DNA of 30,330 bases from Bacteroidales bacterium UBA5833 (GTDB lineage: Bacteria > Bacteroidota > Bacteroidia > Bacteroidales > Lentimicrobiaceae), in assembly GCA_002433025.1 (NCBI GenBank), contig DJGZ01000016.1, forward strand, positions 1 to 30,330. The letters are read 5' to 3'. The notes under the pieces are model-generated. The model saw only the letters and a list, made by a program, of their open reading frames with translations, did no database searches and had not been told where the DNA came from. Every line of letters begins with the position of its first letter. Position 1 is the stretch's first letter. A program made the position numbers and the translations under genes. Shown here one piece after another: positions 6,402 through 14,404 of the stretch.

Positions 6402-6564
6402 TTCCGCACACAAAAACCGGCTTTTAATGCCACTCGCATCTTTTTTTGTTTTTTTTCGGAAAATCACCTGTTACTTTTCTATAAAACTGCCATAAACAAA
6501 TGGATTAATTCACGAATAGCTTTAATTTAGCAGGCCTTGGAGCACTGCCATTAACTTAGATACT

Positions 6565-7023
6565 ATGAGAGAACTACTTTTTACAGATTTTTCGAGTTCT
6601 TCAGGAGGAAAGATTTACAATTGGGCCGGTAAAACCATTCTGATTGCTGAAGATACCGATTGCAGTTTTCTTTATCTGAAGACAGTCCTCAGAAACACAG
6701 CCGCCTCTATTCTCTGGGCATCAACCGGCCAGGAGGCGATTAACCTTGTTCGTGAACATAAGGAAATTGACGTGATCCTGATGGATATCAATATGCCCGG
6801 GATCAGCGGTTTTGAGGCTACGGTGGGTATTCACAGTATCAGGCCGTCAATTCCGGTAATTGCCCAGACTGCCTATGTGCATGATAATGAAGTTGAACTG
6901 TGTTATGCTTCGGGTTGTATCGATTACATCCCCAAGCCGATTGATAAAAACCTGCTGCTTGAAAAGCTGAGTGTTTTTCTGGGTGCCGGTGTTCCAAAAC
7001 CTCAAAAGGAAATCTCTGGTTAA
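6565..7023 (+). CDS. Stand-alone response-regulator receiver protein
   Basis: This 152-residue single-domain CheY-like protein has no output domain. After a 20-residue N-terminal extension, the receiver runs from about 22 to 142. The acidic pair Glu29/Asp30 (LIAED), phospho-acceptor Asp74 (ILMDINMPG), Thr102 (IAQTAY) and Lys124 (IPKPID) are all present, so it should be phosphorylatable. Its sequence around Asp74 and Thr102 resembles the receivers of the two hybrid kinases in this window more than a typical CheY. It may be a phosphorelay intermediate, a phosphate sink or a partner of one of those kinases. It is monocistronic, with its own terminator. The closest promoter-like word upstream, TAATTTAG near 6528, has one mismatch to the consensus. 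Confidence 0.85.
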   Translation: MRELLFTDFSSSSGGKIYNWAGKTILIAEDTDCSFLYLKTVLRNTAASILWASTGQEAINLVREHKEIDVILMDINMPGISGFEATVGIHSIRPSIPVIAQTAYVHDNEVELCYASGCIDYIPKPIDKNLLLEKLSVFLGAGVPKPQKEISG

Positions 7024-7052
7024 AAGGTGATAAAATGAACTCTTCTTTCAGG

Positions 7053-7078
7053 AAAGCGGACTTGTTCCGCTTTTTTTT
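7053..7078 (+). terminator. Terminator of the receiver gene
   Basis: AAAGCGGA (7053-7060) pairs with TCCGCTTT (7066-7073) across a 5-nt loop, followed by more T's to 7078. It lies 30 nt after the stop codon of the receiver gene. Confidence 0.8.
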
Positions 7079-7159
7079 ATGCCGGATTTATGCCGAAACT
7101 GAAAGAAACAGCATATACCAGGACTAATGAAAAGGCATTGTATTGCCCTGCTGATGCAA

Positions 7160-8077
7160 TTACCTCCCGAGCAGGAAAAGAAGCGGGAATTCCAGTCTTT
7201 CCCTCCAGGCATTTTCGGAGTGGCCGGCTCCGGGGATTTTTTTCGTAATCCATAAGGGCGCTTTATAACCTTTTTCGGCCAGAATCTTATCAGCCTTCAA
7301 TTGAAACGGTTCATACATCGCATCCAGGGTTTCGGTTCCATGATCGAAATAAAACCTGTTGTTTCCGGGAAAAGGAAGATGGTCGTTCAGGTATCTGAGC
7401 AATGCATCCGGGACCGGATTATTTTCGGTGCTGAAGATGCCCGGCCAGTGTGTTGAAAGGCAGGCTGCGCCTCCAAAAATATCAGGATATTCACAGATGG
7501 CATACATGGATATCAGCCCGCCCATGCTCGAACCGGCAATATGGGATGCTTCACGGCCTTTTATTGTTGCGTAGGCTGAGTCAATAAATGGTTTAAGCTC
7601 TGTAACAATGAATTTCAGGTAGTTGTCAGAAATGATATCGTTTTCAAACAACGGCGGCAATCCGGCACTGCGTGACACCTTTTTCAGGGTGTCAATTTCT
7701 TCCTGTTTCAGATATTGCCATGCTTTTTGCGGAAAGTATTCGATGTGTCTCAAAGGGGTATTCCATATTGCCACCACAATGCAGTCCCTGATGCTTCTGG
7801 CGCCCATAAGCTTCCACATGGTTTCATCAACTCCCCATTCCTGCTGGTTCCATGTCAGATTTGCATCAAAAAGCATCTGGCCATCGTGCATATACAACAC
7901 GTCATATTCTTTTCCGGAACTGTATCCATCGGGCAGCCAGACATCAACATTTCTCGGCAAAACAAATGCCGAAGGGAAATGCTCATGCCGGATAATCTGA
8001 CCGAAGCTCAAATCAGGTAGTTGGGCCCTTAGCTGAGCAGCCGTAAGGGTCAGGACAAGGATCAGTACCTTTTTCAT
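7160..8077 (-). CDS. Secreted esterase of the esterase D / Fes family
   Basis: This is a 305-residue alpha/beta hydrolase of the putative-esterase type (PF00756 group: feruloyl and acetyl esterases, enterochelin esterases). The ATG at 8077 gives a clear signal peptide (MKKVLILVLTLTAAQLRAQ), so the product is exported; the longer open frame upstream has no such start. The catalytic serine is Ser184 in AGSSMGG, the acid probably lies in DHGTETLD (about 245-252) and the histidine is His286 in GAGHSENAW. It lies 52 nt downstream of the GH53 gene on the same strand, so the two are probably one operon. De-esterification of a plant or algal polysaccharide side chain is therefore a reasonable guess; the actual substrate cannot be read from the sequence. 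Confidence 0.8.
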   Translation of the reverse strand: MKKVLILVLTLTAAQLRAQLPDLSFGQIIRHEHFPSAFVLPRNVDVWLPDGYSSGKEYDVLYMHDGQMLFDANLTWNQQEWGVDETMWKLMGARSIRDCIVVAIWNTPLRHIEYFPQKAWQYLKQEEIDTLKKVSRSAGLPPLFENDIISDNYLKFIVTELKPFIDSAYATIKGREASHIAGSSMGGLISMYAICEYPDIFGGAACLSTHWPGIFSTENNPVPDALLRYLNDHLPFPGNNRFYFDHGTETLDAMYEPFQLKADKILAEKGYKAPLWITKKIPGAGHSENAWRERLEFPLLFLLGR

Positions 8078-8129
8078 ATTTCCGGTGAAATGGTTTTTAT
8101 GGTAGTTGTAAAATTGTTGCAGCCGAAAG

Positions 8130-9227
8130 TTATTGGTCGCCGCCGAATGCTTCAATAGCCGGCAGGGCTTTATTACTGAAGTCATACAGCGCCATATTTT
8201 CCCAGGATGATCCGTTGGAAGCCTGGGGGCCTTTGAAGGCAACCCACTCCGCACCCCAATAGCAAAAACCGGCAAGCCCGCTGGCCGAAAAAGAGATCCT
8301 GCTGATTTCTTTCAGGAATGCCAGTTGCCCGGCTTCTGTAGCCGGGTAATCAGGATGAATCTGTTCGTTGCTGCCAATGATATTGTTGGTCCAATCGTTC
8401 CATCCCAGCGTGAAGGGATAGGCTGTTTCAGCGATGACGACAGGTTTCAGAAAACGGGTATTCAGGTTTTTCAGCGTTGCGCCCAGGGTGGTAAGGTCTT
8501 TGCCGTGCCAGAAGGGATAATAAGAAACCGCAGTAATATCATAATCAATGCTTTGCAAGTTGGAAAACAACCACTCTGCCTGATCGGGGCCGGCCATATG
8601 CAGCATAATTTTACAGTTTTTATCATGATCGCGCACGGCTTTGACCCCTGAAGCCAGCAGGGCTTTCAGATTCACGAGGTTGGAGTATTTTCCGGTGGGC
8701 CAGAGCATGCCGGCATTGATTTCGTTGCCGATCTGGATGTAATCCGGTTTTATTCCTTTGATGATGCCGGCAGTGTATTGATAAACACTGTCGCTGAGTG
8801 CGTTAAAATCAAGATTCTTCCAGGCTTCGGGCGTTTCCTGGTGCCCGGGATCGGCCCAGGTGTCGGAATAATGCACCGTCAGCCACACTTTGAGTCCTTT
8901 GTTTCTGACCTTCCCGGCAAATGCCTTCACCTCATCGTACCCTGAGCGGCCACCGGCGGGCGAATGCCAGAGCCGAATCCTTACGGTATTCATGCCGGCA
9001 TTTTTAAGGGTAGTCAGCATATCTTCTTCTTGTCCTGACCGGTTGAAAAACACAATGCCCGCATCCTCGATTTCAGGAAGAAACGATAAGTCCGCGGCTC
9101 TAAGTATAAGGGTTCCCGGCTGAGGGTCCGGATCAGGCGATTTTTCGGAACAGGCTGCCGGCATAAGCCACAGAAAAGCTGAGGATAATAGGGTTATAAG
9201 CAGATTGCGGGAAGCTGACATAGGCAT
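8130..9227 (-). CDS. GH53 endo-beta-1,4-galactanase lipoprotein
   Basis: This is an arabinogalactan endo-1,4-beta-galactanase (glycoside hydrolase family 53), which cleaves beta-1,4-galactan of pectin side chains. It is 365 residues. The signal peptide ends in a lipobox (LMPAAC, Cys26), so the enzyme is probably anchored on the cell surface or in the periplasm. The TIM-barrel motifs are clear: MNTVRIRLW (about 79-87), VWLTVHYSDTWADPGHQ (about 114-130), acid/base Glu169 in IQIGNEIN, nucleophile Glu267 in VVIAETAYPF, and CYWGAEWV near the end. Length and motif order match the family. A second ATG two codons in (9221) is an alternative start. The esterase gene follows in the same direction. No SusC/SusD pair lies next to it, which is unusual for galactan loci. 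Confidence 0.9.
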   Translation of the reverse strand: MPMSASRNLLITLLSSAFLWLMPAACSEKSPDPDPQPGTLILRAADLSFLPEIEDAGIVFFNRSGQEEDMLTTLKNAGMNTVRIRLWHSPAGGRSGYDEVKAFAGKVRNKGLKVWLTVHYSDTWADPGHQETPEAWKNLDFNALSDSVYQYTAGIIKGIKPDYIQIGNEINAGMLWPTGKYSNLVNLKALLASGVKAVRDHDKNCKIMLHMAGPDQAEWLFSNLQSIDYDITAVSYYPFWHGKDLTTLGATLKNLNTRFLKPVVIAETAYPFTLGWNDWTNNIIGSNEQIHPDYPATEAGQLAFLKEISRISFSASGLAGFCYWGAEWVAFKGPQASNGSSWENMALYDFSNKALPAIEAFGGDQ

Positions 9228-9257
9228 GGATTAAGAAGAATTCCTGGTGGTTGATTG

Positions 9258-9290
9258 CAAAGATAACATATATCGCAGTGCCTCAGGCAT
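9258..9290 (-). promoter_or_regulatory. Promoter of the GH53-esterase operon
   Basis: TATCTTTG (9265-9258, followed by C) on the minus strand matches the Bacteroidetes -7 box. The -33 position has only a weak match (CTG-like). Transcription would begin about 25 nt before the GH53 start. Confidence 0.5.
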
Positions 9291-9465
9291 GACCGGGAGT
9301 GTAATATGGTTTTTGGTAAGTAACCGGCGCCCGTTTCAACTACTATATTGTTACCTTGAGAATATTTGCTTTCCCGCGATTTCTCGGTAAGAATCAAGCA
9401 TGCTGGAAATGCCGATTATGTTACTATTCCCATTCTGGCCGGCATGTGCTGAAGACTGCTGCAAT

Positions 9466-10743
9466 CTACCAGTAAAAATTATATCTCAGGTTTGCCTGAA
9501 AGGTTTGGGATCTGAACCTGTAAGCTTTATTGACATCTCCGGCCAGAAAGTCCAGCAAATAATTGCAATTGAACTGAATACTGCTTTTCAGGCCGGTTCT
9601 GAGCGTAATATTTACATTGCCTGTCCCGCCAAAAAGCGTTCCCGGGATGTTTCTGCCGAATCTATCGGTAAATAATTTATAGTCAATATCGTTATTCTCC
9701 GTGACATTAAAGGTGAACATCGGACCCAATCCAAATCCATATTGTAAACGACTGCTTCTGATGTTGTATTTTATCAATACCGGTGTTTGAATGGAGGTGA
9801 GTTTCAGATCAGGATTGACTGAGAATACTTTTATATAGTTGTCGCTGACATAATAAGCTTCCCTGTTGTTCACATAATACCATTTATTTCCGAGGATGAT
9901 TATTTCCGAAATATTGTGACCCTGCGATTTTAGGGTAGACTGGTTTAACCTTGATATCTGCAGACATGTTTCAAGTGTGATATTTTCGCTGTCCGGGAAA
10001 AGATTCAATAGCTGCAGCGCTGCCCCGGCATTCATTACAGGGGTATAATCCGAGATCAGCCCGGAACCAAACTTCAGTCTTTTCATGCCATATCCTGCAT
10101 AAACAGACGGCTGCAGTTTTAATTTTTTATACCTGCGTTCAAACACAGTGCATGCTTCATCCGTACAGACCAGATCGTGATATTTATTGGCAAGTTTTAT
10201 CATTGGTTTCGGCCTCAGCGGTGTCTGGATAATATCCTCCCTGATTTCGGGACAATCTGCCAGCATGTAGAGCAGTTTTCCTTTGTATTTCGGAATATTG
10301 TAATAAGCCCCGCTGTCATTATGGATGATCTTCTCAGGCTCTGATAATTCGATCAATCCTTCACGTTCTGTTTCCAAAAAATAACGAGAGGCATCACCGG
10401 ATTCCAGGAAATAGACAGAAGCTTTACCCTTTATCATGAATTCAAGAAAGCGTTCAACCGGCTCCCCCTGATCAATTATTTTTCTGGAAATAAAGTATTT
10501 TCCTTCTTCAAATCTGTATCCGCTGATCTCATGGGGGTTGAACTTTTGAACGGGATGATCATCCGACCTTCTGAAATGGCATATTTGTGACGATGTTTTG
10601 CTGCCTTTATATTGCAGATAACCGAGAATGGTGTCATTTGATTTGGTAATGATGTACCCCTTGCGAAATCGTTCCTGCGCTGGCACCTCACTTGTCAGAA
10701 TAATTGACAGAATTGTCAATACCAGAAAACCTGAATATTTCAT
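9466..10743 (-). CDS. Outer-membrane beta-barrel protein of unknown role, 425 aa
   Basis: Residues 1-22 are a signal peptide (LVLTILSIILTSEVPAQ). Residues about 25-200 form a soluble domain starting KGYIITKSNDTILGYLQYKG, a pattern seen at the start of many uncharacterised Bacteroidetes envelope proteins. Two cysteines (CTDEACTVF, about residues 193-198) mark the end of this part. Residues about 210-425 look like an outer-membrane barrel: alternating hydrophobic and aromatic strands, such as PSVYAGYGMKRLKFGSG, LQYGFGLGPMFTFNV and the final FQANLRYNFYW, which ends in an aromatic residue as expected for BAM recognition. No substrate can be deduced. It appears to be transcribed alone from the promoter near 10800. 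Confidence 0.7.
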   Translation of the reverse strand: MKYSGFLVLTILSIILTSEVPAQERFRKGYIITKSNDTILGYLQYKGSKTSSQICHFRRSDDHPVQKFNPHEISGYRFEEGKYFISRKIIDQGEPVERFLEFMIKGKASVYFLESGDASRYFLETEREGLIELSEPEKIIHNDSGAYYNIPKYKGKLLYMLADCPEIREDIIQTPLRPKPMIKLANKYHDLVCTDEACTVFERRYKKLKLQPSVYAGYGMKRLKFGSGLISDYTPVMNAGAALQLLNLFPDSENITLETCLQISRLNQSTLKSQGHNISEIIILGNKWYYVNNREAYYVSDNYIKVFSVNPDLKLTSIQTPVLIKYNIRSSRLQYGFGLGPMFTFNVTENNDIDYKLFTDRFGRNIPGTLFGGTGNVNITLRTGLKSSIQFNCNYLLDFLAGDVNKAYRFRSQTFQANLRYNFYW

Positions 10744-10798
10744 GAGTGCTTGTATTTTATAAAGGTTAATATGAAAATCGGACCTGCCGGGATGGCGT

Positions 10799-10830
10799 CA
10801 AATTTAAAATTATAATCTTATATTTCACAT
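10799..10830 (-). promoter_or_regulatory. Putative promoter of the barrel-protein gene
   Basis: TAAATTTG (10806-10799) on the minus strand matches TAnnTTTG. The upstream -33 region (near 10826) is a poor match. The leader would be about 50 nt. Confidence 0.4.
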
Positions 10831-10948
10831 ATGTTCTGTTCTTTTCTGAAGAGAGCTTTTCTTTGTTTTGTCTGGCGGCATGCGTCATTGACCGGCCGGA
10901 AAAAAAAGTAAATTTCGCTTCGCGATCAGTCTGAACGTTTACCGGTTA

Positions 10949-12790
10949 TTACTGGTCCGGGTGACTGCTTACCCTGAATGAAGGCGGCTTATAGCCTTCA
11001 TCAAGGTGATCGGCCGGAATGGTGGTGGTATTCCCATCGCGTAAAGCCCTGTAATGCGGCGACATGATTTCTATCCCACGATCATTGAATACATCCTGAA
11101 TATGCTGGTGAAGATCGGAATAGATGGCTGCCGTGCGGTTAATATCTTTAATATATGCGTTGATCTGATATGAAACATAAAAATCTTCAAGCCCGGTTTG
11201 CAGGACAAAAGGCAAGGGGGCCTGCAAAACTCCGGTTGTACGCAGGGCTGCATCAATCAATGCCTGGTGCACATCTTTCCATGGGGCATCATAACCGATC
11301 GTAACGGTAGAATGAATGATCAGCCCTTCATTTTTGGCAGGAGCCGAATAATTGATGGTATTTCCTGATAGCACCGAAGCATTCGGAATAGTAATTTCTT
11401 CCATTTTTGTGGTGCGGAGGCGGGTGACCAGCAGGGTTTTTTCAATCACATCCCCTGTCATTTCTCCGATTCTGATACGGTCACCGGTTTTAAACGGGCG
11501 CATATAGGTAATCACAATCCCTGCTATAATGTTGGCGATTGCTGAAGATGAGCCGAGGGAGAACAAAACCCCGATAAAAACGGATACGCCTTTGAAAATG
11601 CCTGAGTCTGAGCCTGGCAGATATGGAAAGATCATGACAAACATAAAGGCATAGAGCAGGAATTTCACAATGCTGAAGGTCGGCATAGCCCAGTCTGGAT
11701 GAAATCCGCTGATTTTCAGTTTTTCCGAATCAATTTCAGTAAAAATATATCTGATAAAGCGAATGAAATAACGCATAATCACTACAATGACGGCAATGCT
11801 GAAAAAATTGGGGATATAATTCCAGACGGCATTCACAACGCCCCTGAACGGCATCCAGATCAGGGCAAAAAGATTGTCGGCCCACCCGCGTGTAAATGGA
11901 AAAATGCTGAATATCAGTGGTATATTGAGGTAAAGTATCAGGGCAATCAGAAACCACTTAAAGACCTTCAGTATAAAATAGATAAGGCTCAATTCCTGTT
12001 CGGCAGAGAGAAAAGTGTAGTCTTTGTAGGCCAGGTTTTTCAGCCAGACGTCTTTTTTGCCGGCAATATAAGTTTCTGTCCTGGTGTGTAATCTGATCAT
12101 CAGTGTTATCAGAAACCACACTCCGGCAATAACAAGCAATACGAGGCCAATGCGGCCAAGCAACCTGCCCAGGCTGGCGTCTTTGCGGGCTGTTTCAATG
12201 GCAGTGCGGATGATGCCGGCATACTCTGCCGCCATTTGTTGCCTTGTTTTGTTATATATCATGGCATCCAGATCGGTAATGCTCATAATTACCATGTCGC
12301 GGCAAATAATATCGGTTGTGTAATCCGATTCTATGATCCGGATAGAATCAAGTACAAGAAAATCGTCTTTATACAGGGTTTTTAATCTTGCCGAAATATC
12401 TTTTGCCCGCTCCTCAGGACGGGTAGCCCCGCTCCGGGTGTATATCCTGAATAAAGTATCTGTTCTGAGGATTACAGGGTAGTGTCCGGCGCTTTGTCTC
12501 AGTTGCCTGGCCTGTGCTGAAAGCCGGCTGATTCTGAGACTGTCCAGGGCTTCAAGTCTTTTGATTTCTGCGATCAGTTCATTCTTTTTCTGCACATCTT
12601 TGGAGGTAAGCAGCGATAACTGATCTGTCAGAATGGCTTTGTGAACTGAGTCGGCTAACCTGCTTTTTTCAAATTGTGTCAATTGGTTTTGAAATGTTTT
12701 TAGGTCTGCTGAACTAAGGGAGTCGGATTGGGTTTTTCCGGAGTAGGATATGATAAAAAGCAGCAGGAAAAATAAATGATGTGTTTTCAT
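10949..12790 (-). CDS. MscS-family mechanosensitive channel with periplasmic N-terminal domain
   Basis: From the ATG at 12790 it begins with a signal peptide (HHLFFLLLFIISYSGKTQ). A helical periplasmic region of about 190 residues follows, with heptad-like stretches (DLKTFQNQLTQFEKSRLADS, QKKNELIAEIKRLEALDSLR). Several membrane helices lie between about 210 and 430 (GLVLLVIAGVWFLITLMI, WFLIALILYLNIPLIFSIF, FFSIAVIVVIMRYFI). The pore-lining helix contains GVLFSLGSSSAIANIIAGIV, and the cytoplasmic MscS beta domain follows (RPFKTGDRIRIGEMTGDVIE, TIPNASVLSGNTINYS). It should act as an osmotic-downshock valve in the inner membrane. An ATG six codons upstream (12808) is the other possible start. 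It lies about 80 nt downstream of the hybrid kinase gene in the same direction; any regulatory link is speculative. Confidence 0.9.
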   Translation of the reverse strand: MKTHHLFFLLLFIISYSGKTQSDSLSSADLKTFQNQLTQFEKSRLADSVHKAILTDQLSLLTSKDVQKKNELIAEIKRLEALDSLRISRLSAQARQLRQSAGHYPVILRTDTLFRIYTRSGATRPEERAKDISARLKTLYKDDFLVLDSIRIIESDYTTDIICRDMVIMSITDLDAMIYNKTRQQMAAEYAGIIRTAIETARKDASLGRLLGRIGLVLLVIAGVWFLITLMIRLHTRTETYIAGKKDVWLKNLAYKDYTFLSAEQELSLIYFILKVFKWFLIALILYLNIPLIFSIFPFTRGWADNLFALIWMPFRGVVNAVWNYIPNFFSIAVIVVIMRYFIRFIRYIFTEIDSEKLKISGFHPDWAMPTFSIVKFLLYAFMFVMIFPYLPGSDSGIFKGVSVFIGVLFSLGSSSAIANIIAGIVITYMRPFKTGDRIRIGEMTGDVIEKTLLVTRLRTTKMEEITIPNASVLSGNTINYSAPAKNEGLIIHSTVTIGYDAPWKDVHQALIDAALRTTGVLQAPLPFVLQTGLEDFYVSYQINAYIKDINRTAAIYSDLHQHIQDVFNDRGIEIMSPHYRALRDGNTTTIPADHLDEGYKPPSFRVSSHPDQ

Positions 12791-12871
12791 AAAATATGGA
12801 TTTCTCATCGTCGGAATATAGTTAAAAGCCTTTATACCGCATGTTTATTTTCGGAGATTTCAGTAAGTTTT

Positions 12872-14245
12872 TTACTGATCCGTGCCGAAAAAGCCTGTTT
12901 CCCGTTTATAAAGAAAACCGGCAATGGCATCCATCAGTTCTTCTTTGAGAAAGGGTTTAAACAGGAAATCGTCAAAGCCCGCCTCTCTGACCTGTGGTTG
13001 TCTGTCTTTTTCAATATAGGCGCTTTGAGCAATCACCGGCAGCTCCGGCCTTAACTCCTTAATGCGTCTGGTGGCTTCTAATCCGTCCATTACCGGCATT
13101 CTGATGTCCATCAGTACCAGGTGAACATCATTGTGATCGCGGCAGTAATTAACGGCCTGACTTCCGTTAACAGCTGAAATCAGATTGACTCCGGTACCTG
13201 CAAGCAGATCTTCAATATACTTATAATTCAGGATTTCATCTTCCGCCACAAGAATATTGACCCCTTTGAGTGAGGCGGTTTCAGGCACCTTAGAAGCAAT
13301 GCTATCTTTTGGCGGCAACGTTTTTGCTGGTTTATAGGGCAGGGCAAACCTGAACAGGGATCCATGGCCCGGTTCCGATTCAAGGTTGATTTTTCCATTC
13401 ATCAGTTCCAGATTGCTATGGCATATCGCAAGGCCAAGGCCGGCACCTTCGTAAATTTTCGAAGATGAAGGTTCTGCTTTCCTGAAGCGTTGGAAAATGT
13501 CAGCGTGAAACCTCCGGTCAATTCCGATTCCGGTATCTTTTACAAAGAATTCAATTTCATTACCCTTAATTGCATAACCGAAGTGGACATGTCCTTTTTC
13601 AGTGAATTTTACAGCATTCCCTACAAGATTATTTAAAACCTGTTTCAATTTATACTCATCGGTAACCATGCTGTCGGAATGATCGGGAAGCCCGCAACTC
13701 ATCTTTAATTCCACATCTTCTTTTATCATCGTATGCCATTGGCTGAAAACGTCCTTCAGCAATGCGTTAAGGCTGGCCGGCCTGTTGTTTACAGTGATGT
13801 TGCCGGTTTCAATCAGGCTGATATCAAGGATTTGATTTACCAGGTCAAGCAGACGGTTTGCACTTTGAATGATGTAGGCAACATATTCCTTTTTCTGTTC
13901 TTCGGTGAGGCCGTTTTCGCCGAGCAGGGAGGAAAAGCCGATGATACCGTTCATCGGTGTTCTGATTTCATGCGAGATGTTCTGAAGAAATGCTGTTTTA
14001 AGGCGGTCGCTCTCAACCGCCTTTTTCTCGGCGGTCCTCAGTTTAACCAGATGCTTTCTCAGAATATGGAAAAAAAGGATGGCTGTAAGTATCACATAAA
14101 ACCATCCTTTGTATGTCTGTAGCCTGGTAAGGTAATCGTGATCAGTGATCATGGAACCGATCATACGGTCAGAAAACAGTATCCATAGCAAACCCAGGAG
14201 CAGGTAAATAAAGGTAAATTTATACTCAAACCTGGTTTTCTTCAT
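12872..14245 (-). CDS. Hybrid sensor histidine kinase with short sensor region
   Basis: Residues 1-65 contain two membrane helices (FIYLLLGLLWILFS and WFYVILTAILFFHIL) with only about 20 residues between them, so there is almost no periplasmic sensor. HisKA follows with phospho-acceptor His92 (NISHEIRTPMNG). The HATPase domain carries the N box (NNLVGNAVKFT), G1 (VKDTGIGID) and G2 (YEGAGLGLAI). A C-terminal receiver (about 328-448) has Glu335/Asp336, phospho-Asp380 (LVLMDIRMPVMDG), a Ser in place of Thr (IAQSAY) and Lys in FKPF. No HPt or DNA-binding output is present, so the phosphate must pass to another protein. The ligand cannot be guessed. The receiver closely resembles the stand-alone receiver at 6565-7023. 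Confidence 0.9.
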   Translation of the reverse strand: MKKTRFEYKFTFIYLLLGLLWILFSDRMIGSMITDHDYLTRLQTYKGWFYVILTAILFFHILRKHLVKLRTAEKKAVESDRLKTAFLQNISHEIRTPMNGIIGFSSLLGENGLTEEQKKEYVAYIIQSANRLLDLVNQILDISLIETGNITVNNRPASLNALLKDVFSQWHTMIKEDVELKMSCGLPDHSDSMVTDEYKLKQVLNNLVGNAVKFTEKGHVHFGYAIKGNEIEFFVKDTGIGIDRRFHADIFQRFRKAEPSSSKIYEGAGLGLAICHSNLELMNGKINLESEPGHGSLFRFALPYKPAKTLPPKDSIASKVPETASLKGVNILVAEDEILNYKYIEDLLAGTGVNLISAVNGSQAVNYCRDHNDVHLVLMDIRMPVMDGLEATRRIKELRPELPVIAQSAYIEKDRQPQVREAGFDDFLFKPFLKEELMDAIAGFLYKRETGFFGTDQ

Positions 14246-14350
14246 TGGTGATTCCTGCGTTTAAGTATCAAACAATCATGATATCAAATAAGTTTAGCCG
14301 GATACCCGGTGATAAATTTACGATATTCAGCGAAGAAAGTAAAGCAGCAG

Positions 14351-14389
14351 CAAAAAAAAACCTGCAGTGGCCGGCTGCAGGTTTTTTTT
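14351..14389. terminator. Bidirectional terminator after the GH144-GH3 operon
   Basis: The perfect 9-bp arms AACCTGCAG (14359-14367) and CTGCAGGTT (14375-14383) enclose a 7-nt loop and are flanked by a run of A's on the left and a run of T's on the right, giving a T-run on both strands. It begins 16 nt past the GH3 stop codon. Confidence 0.85.
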
Positions 14390-14404
14390 CGAGGGTTGAA
14401 ATGA

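Noticed and set aside
6279..6467. 62-aa minus-strand open frame overlapping the tRNA-Arg gene
   Set aside because: It runs through the tRNA and its promoter region, has no recognisable domain, and is explained by the RNA gene.
10890..10926. Short TCGC/GCGA hairpin with a T-run after the MscS gene as a terminator
   Set aside because: The stem is only 4 bp and separated from the T-run, too weak to call.
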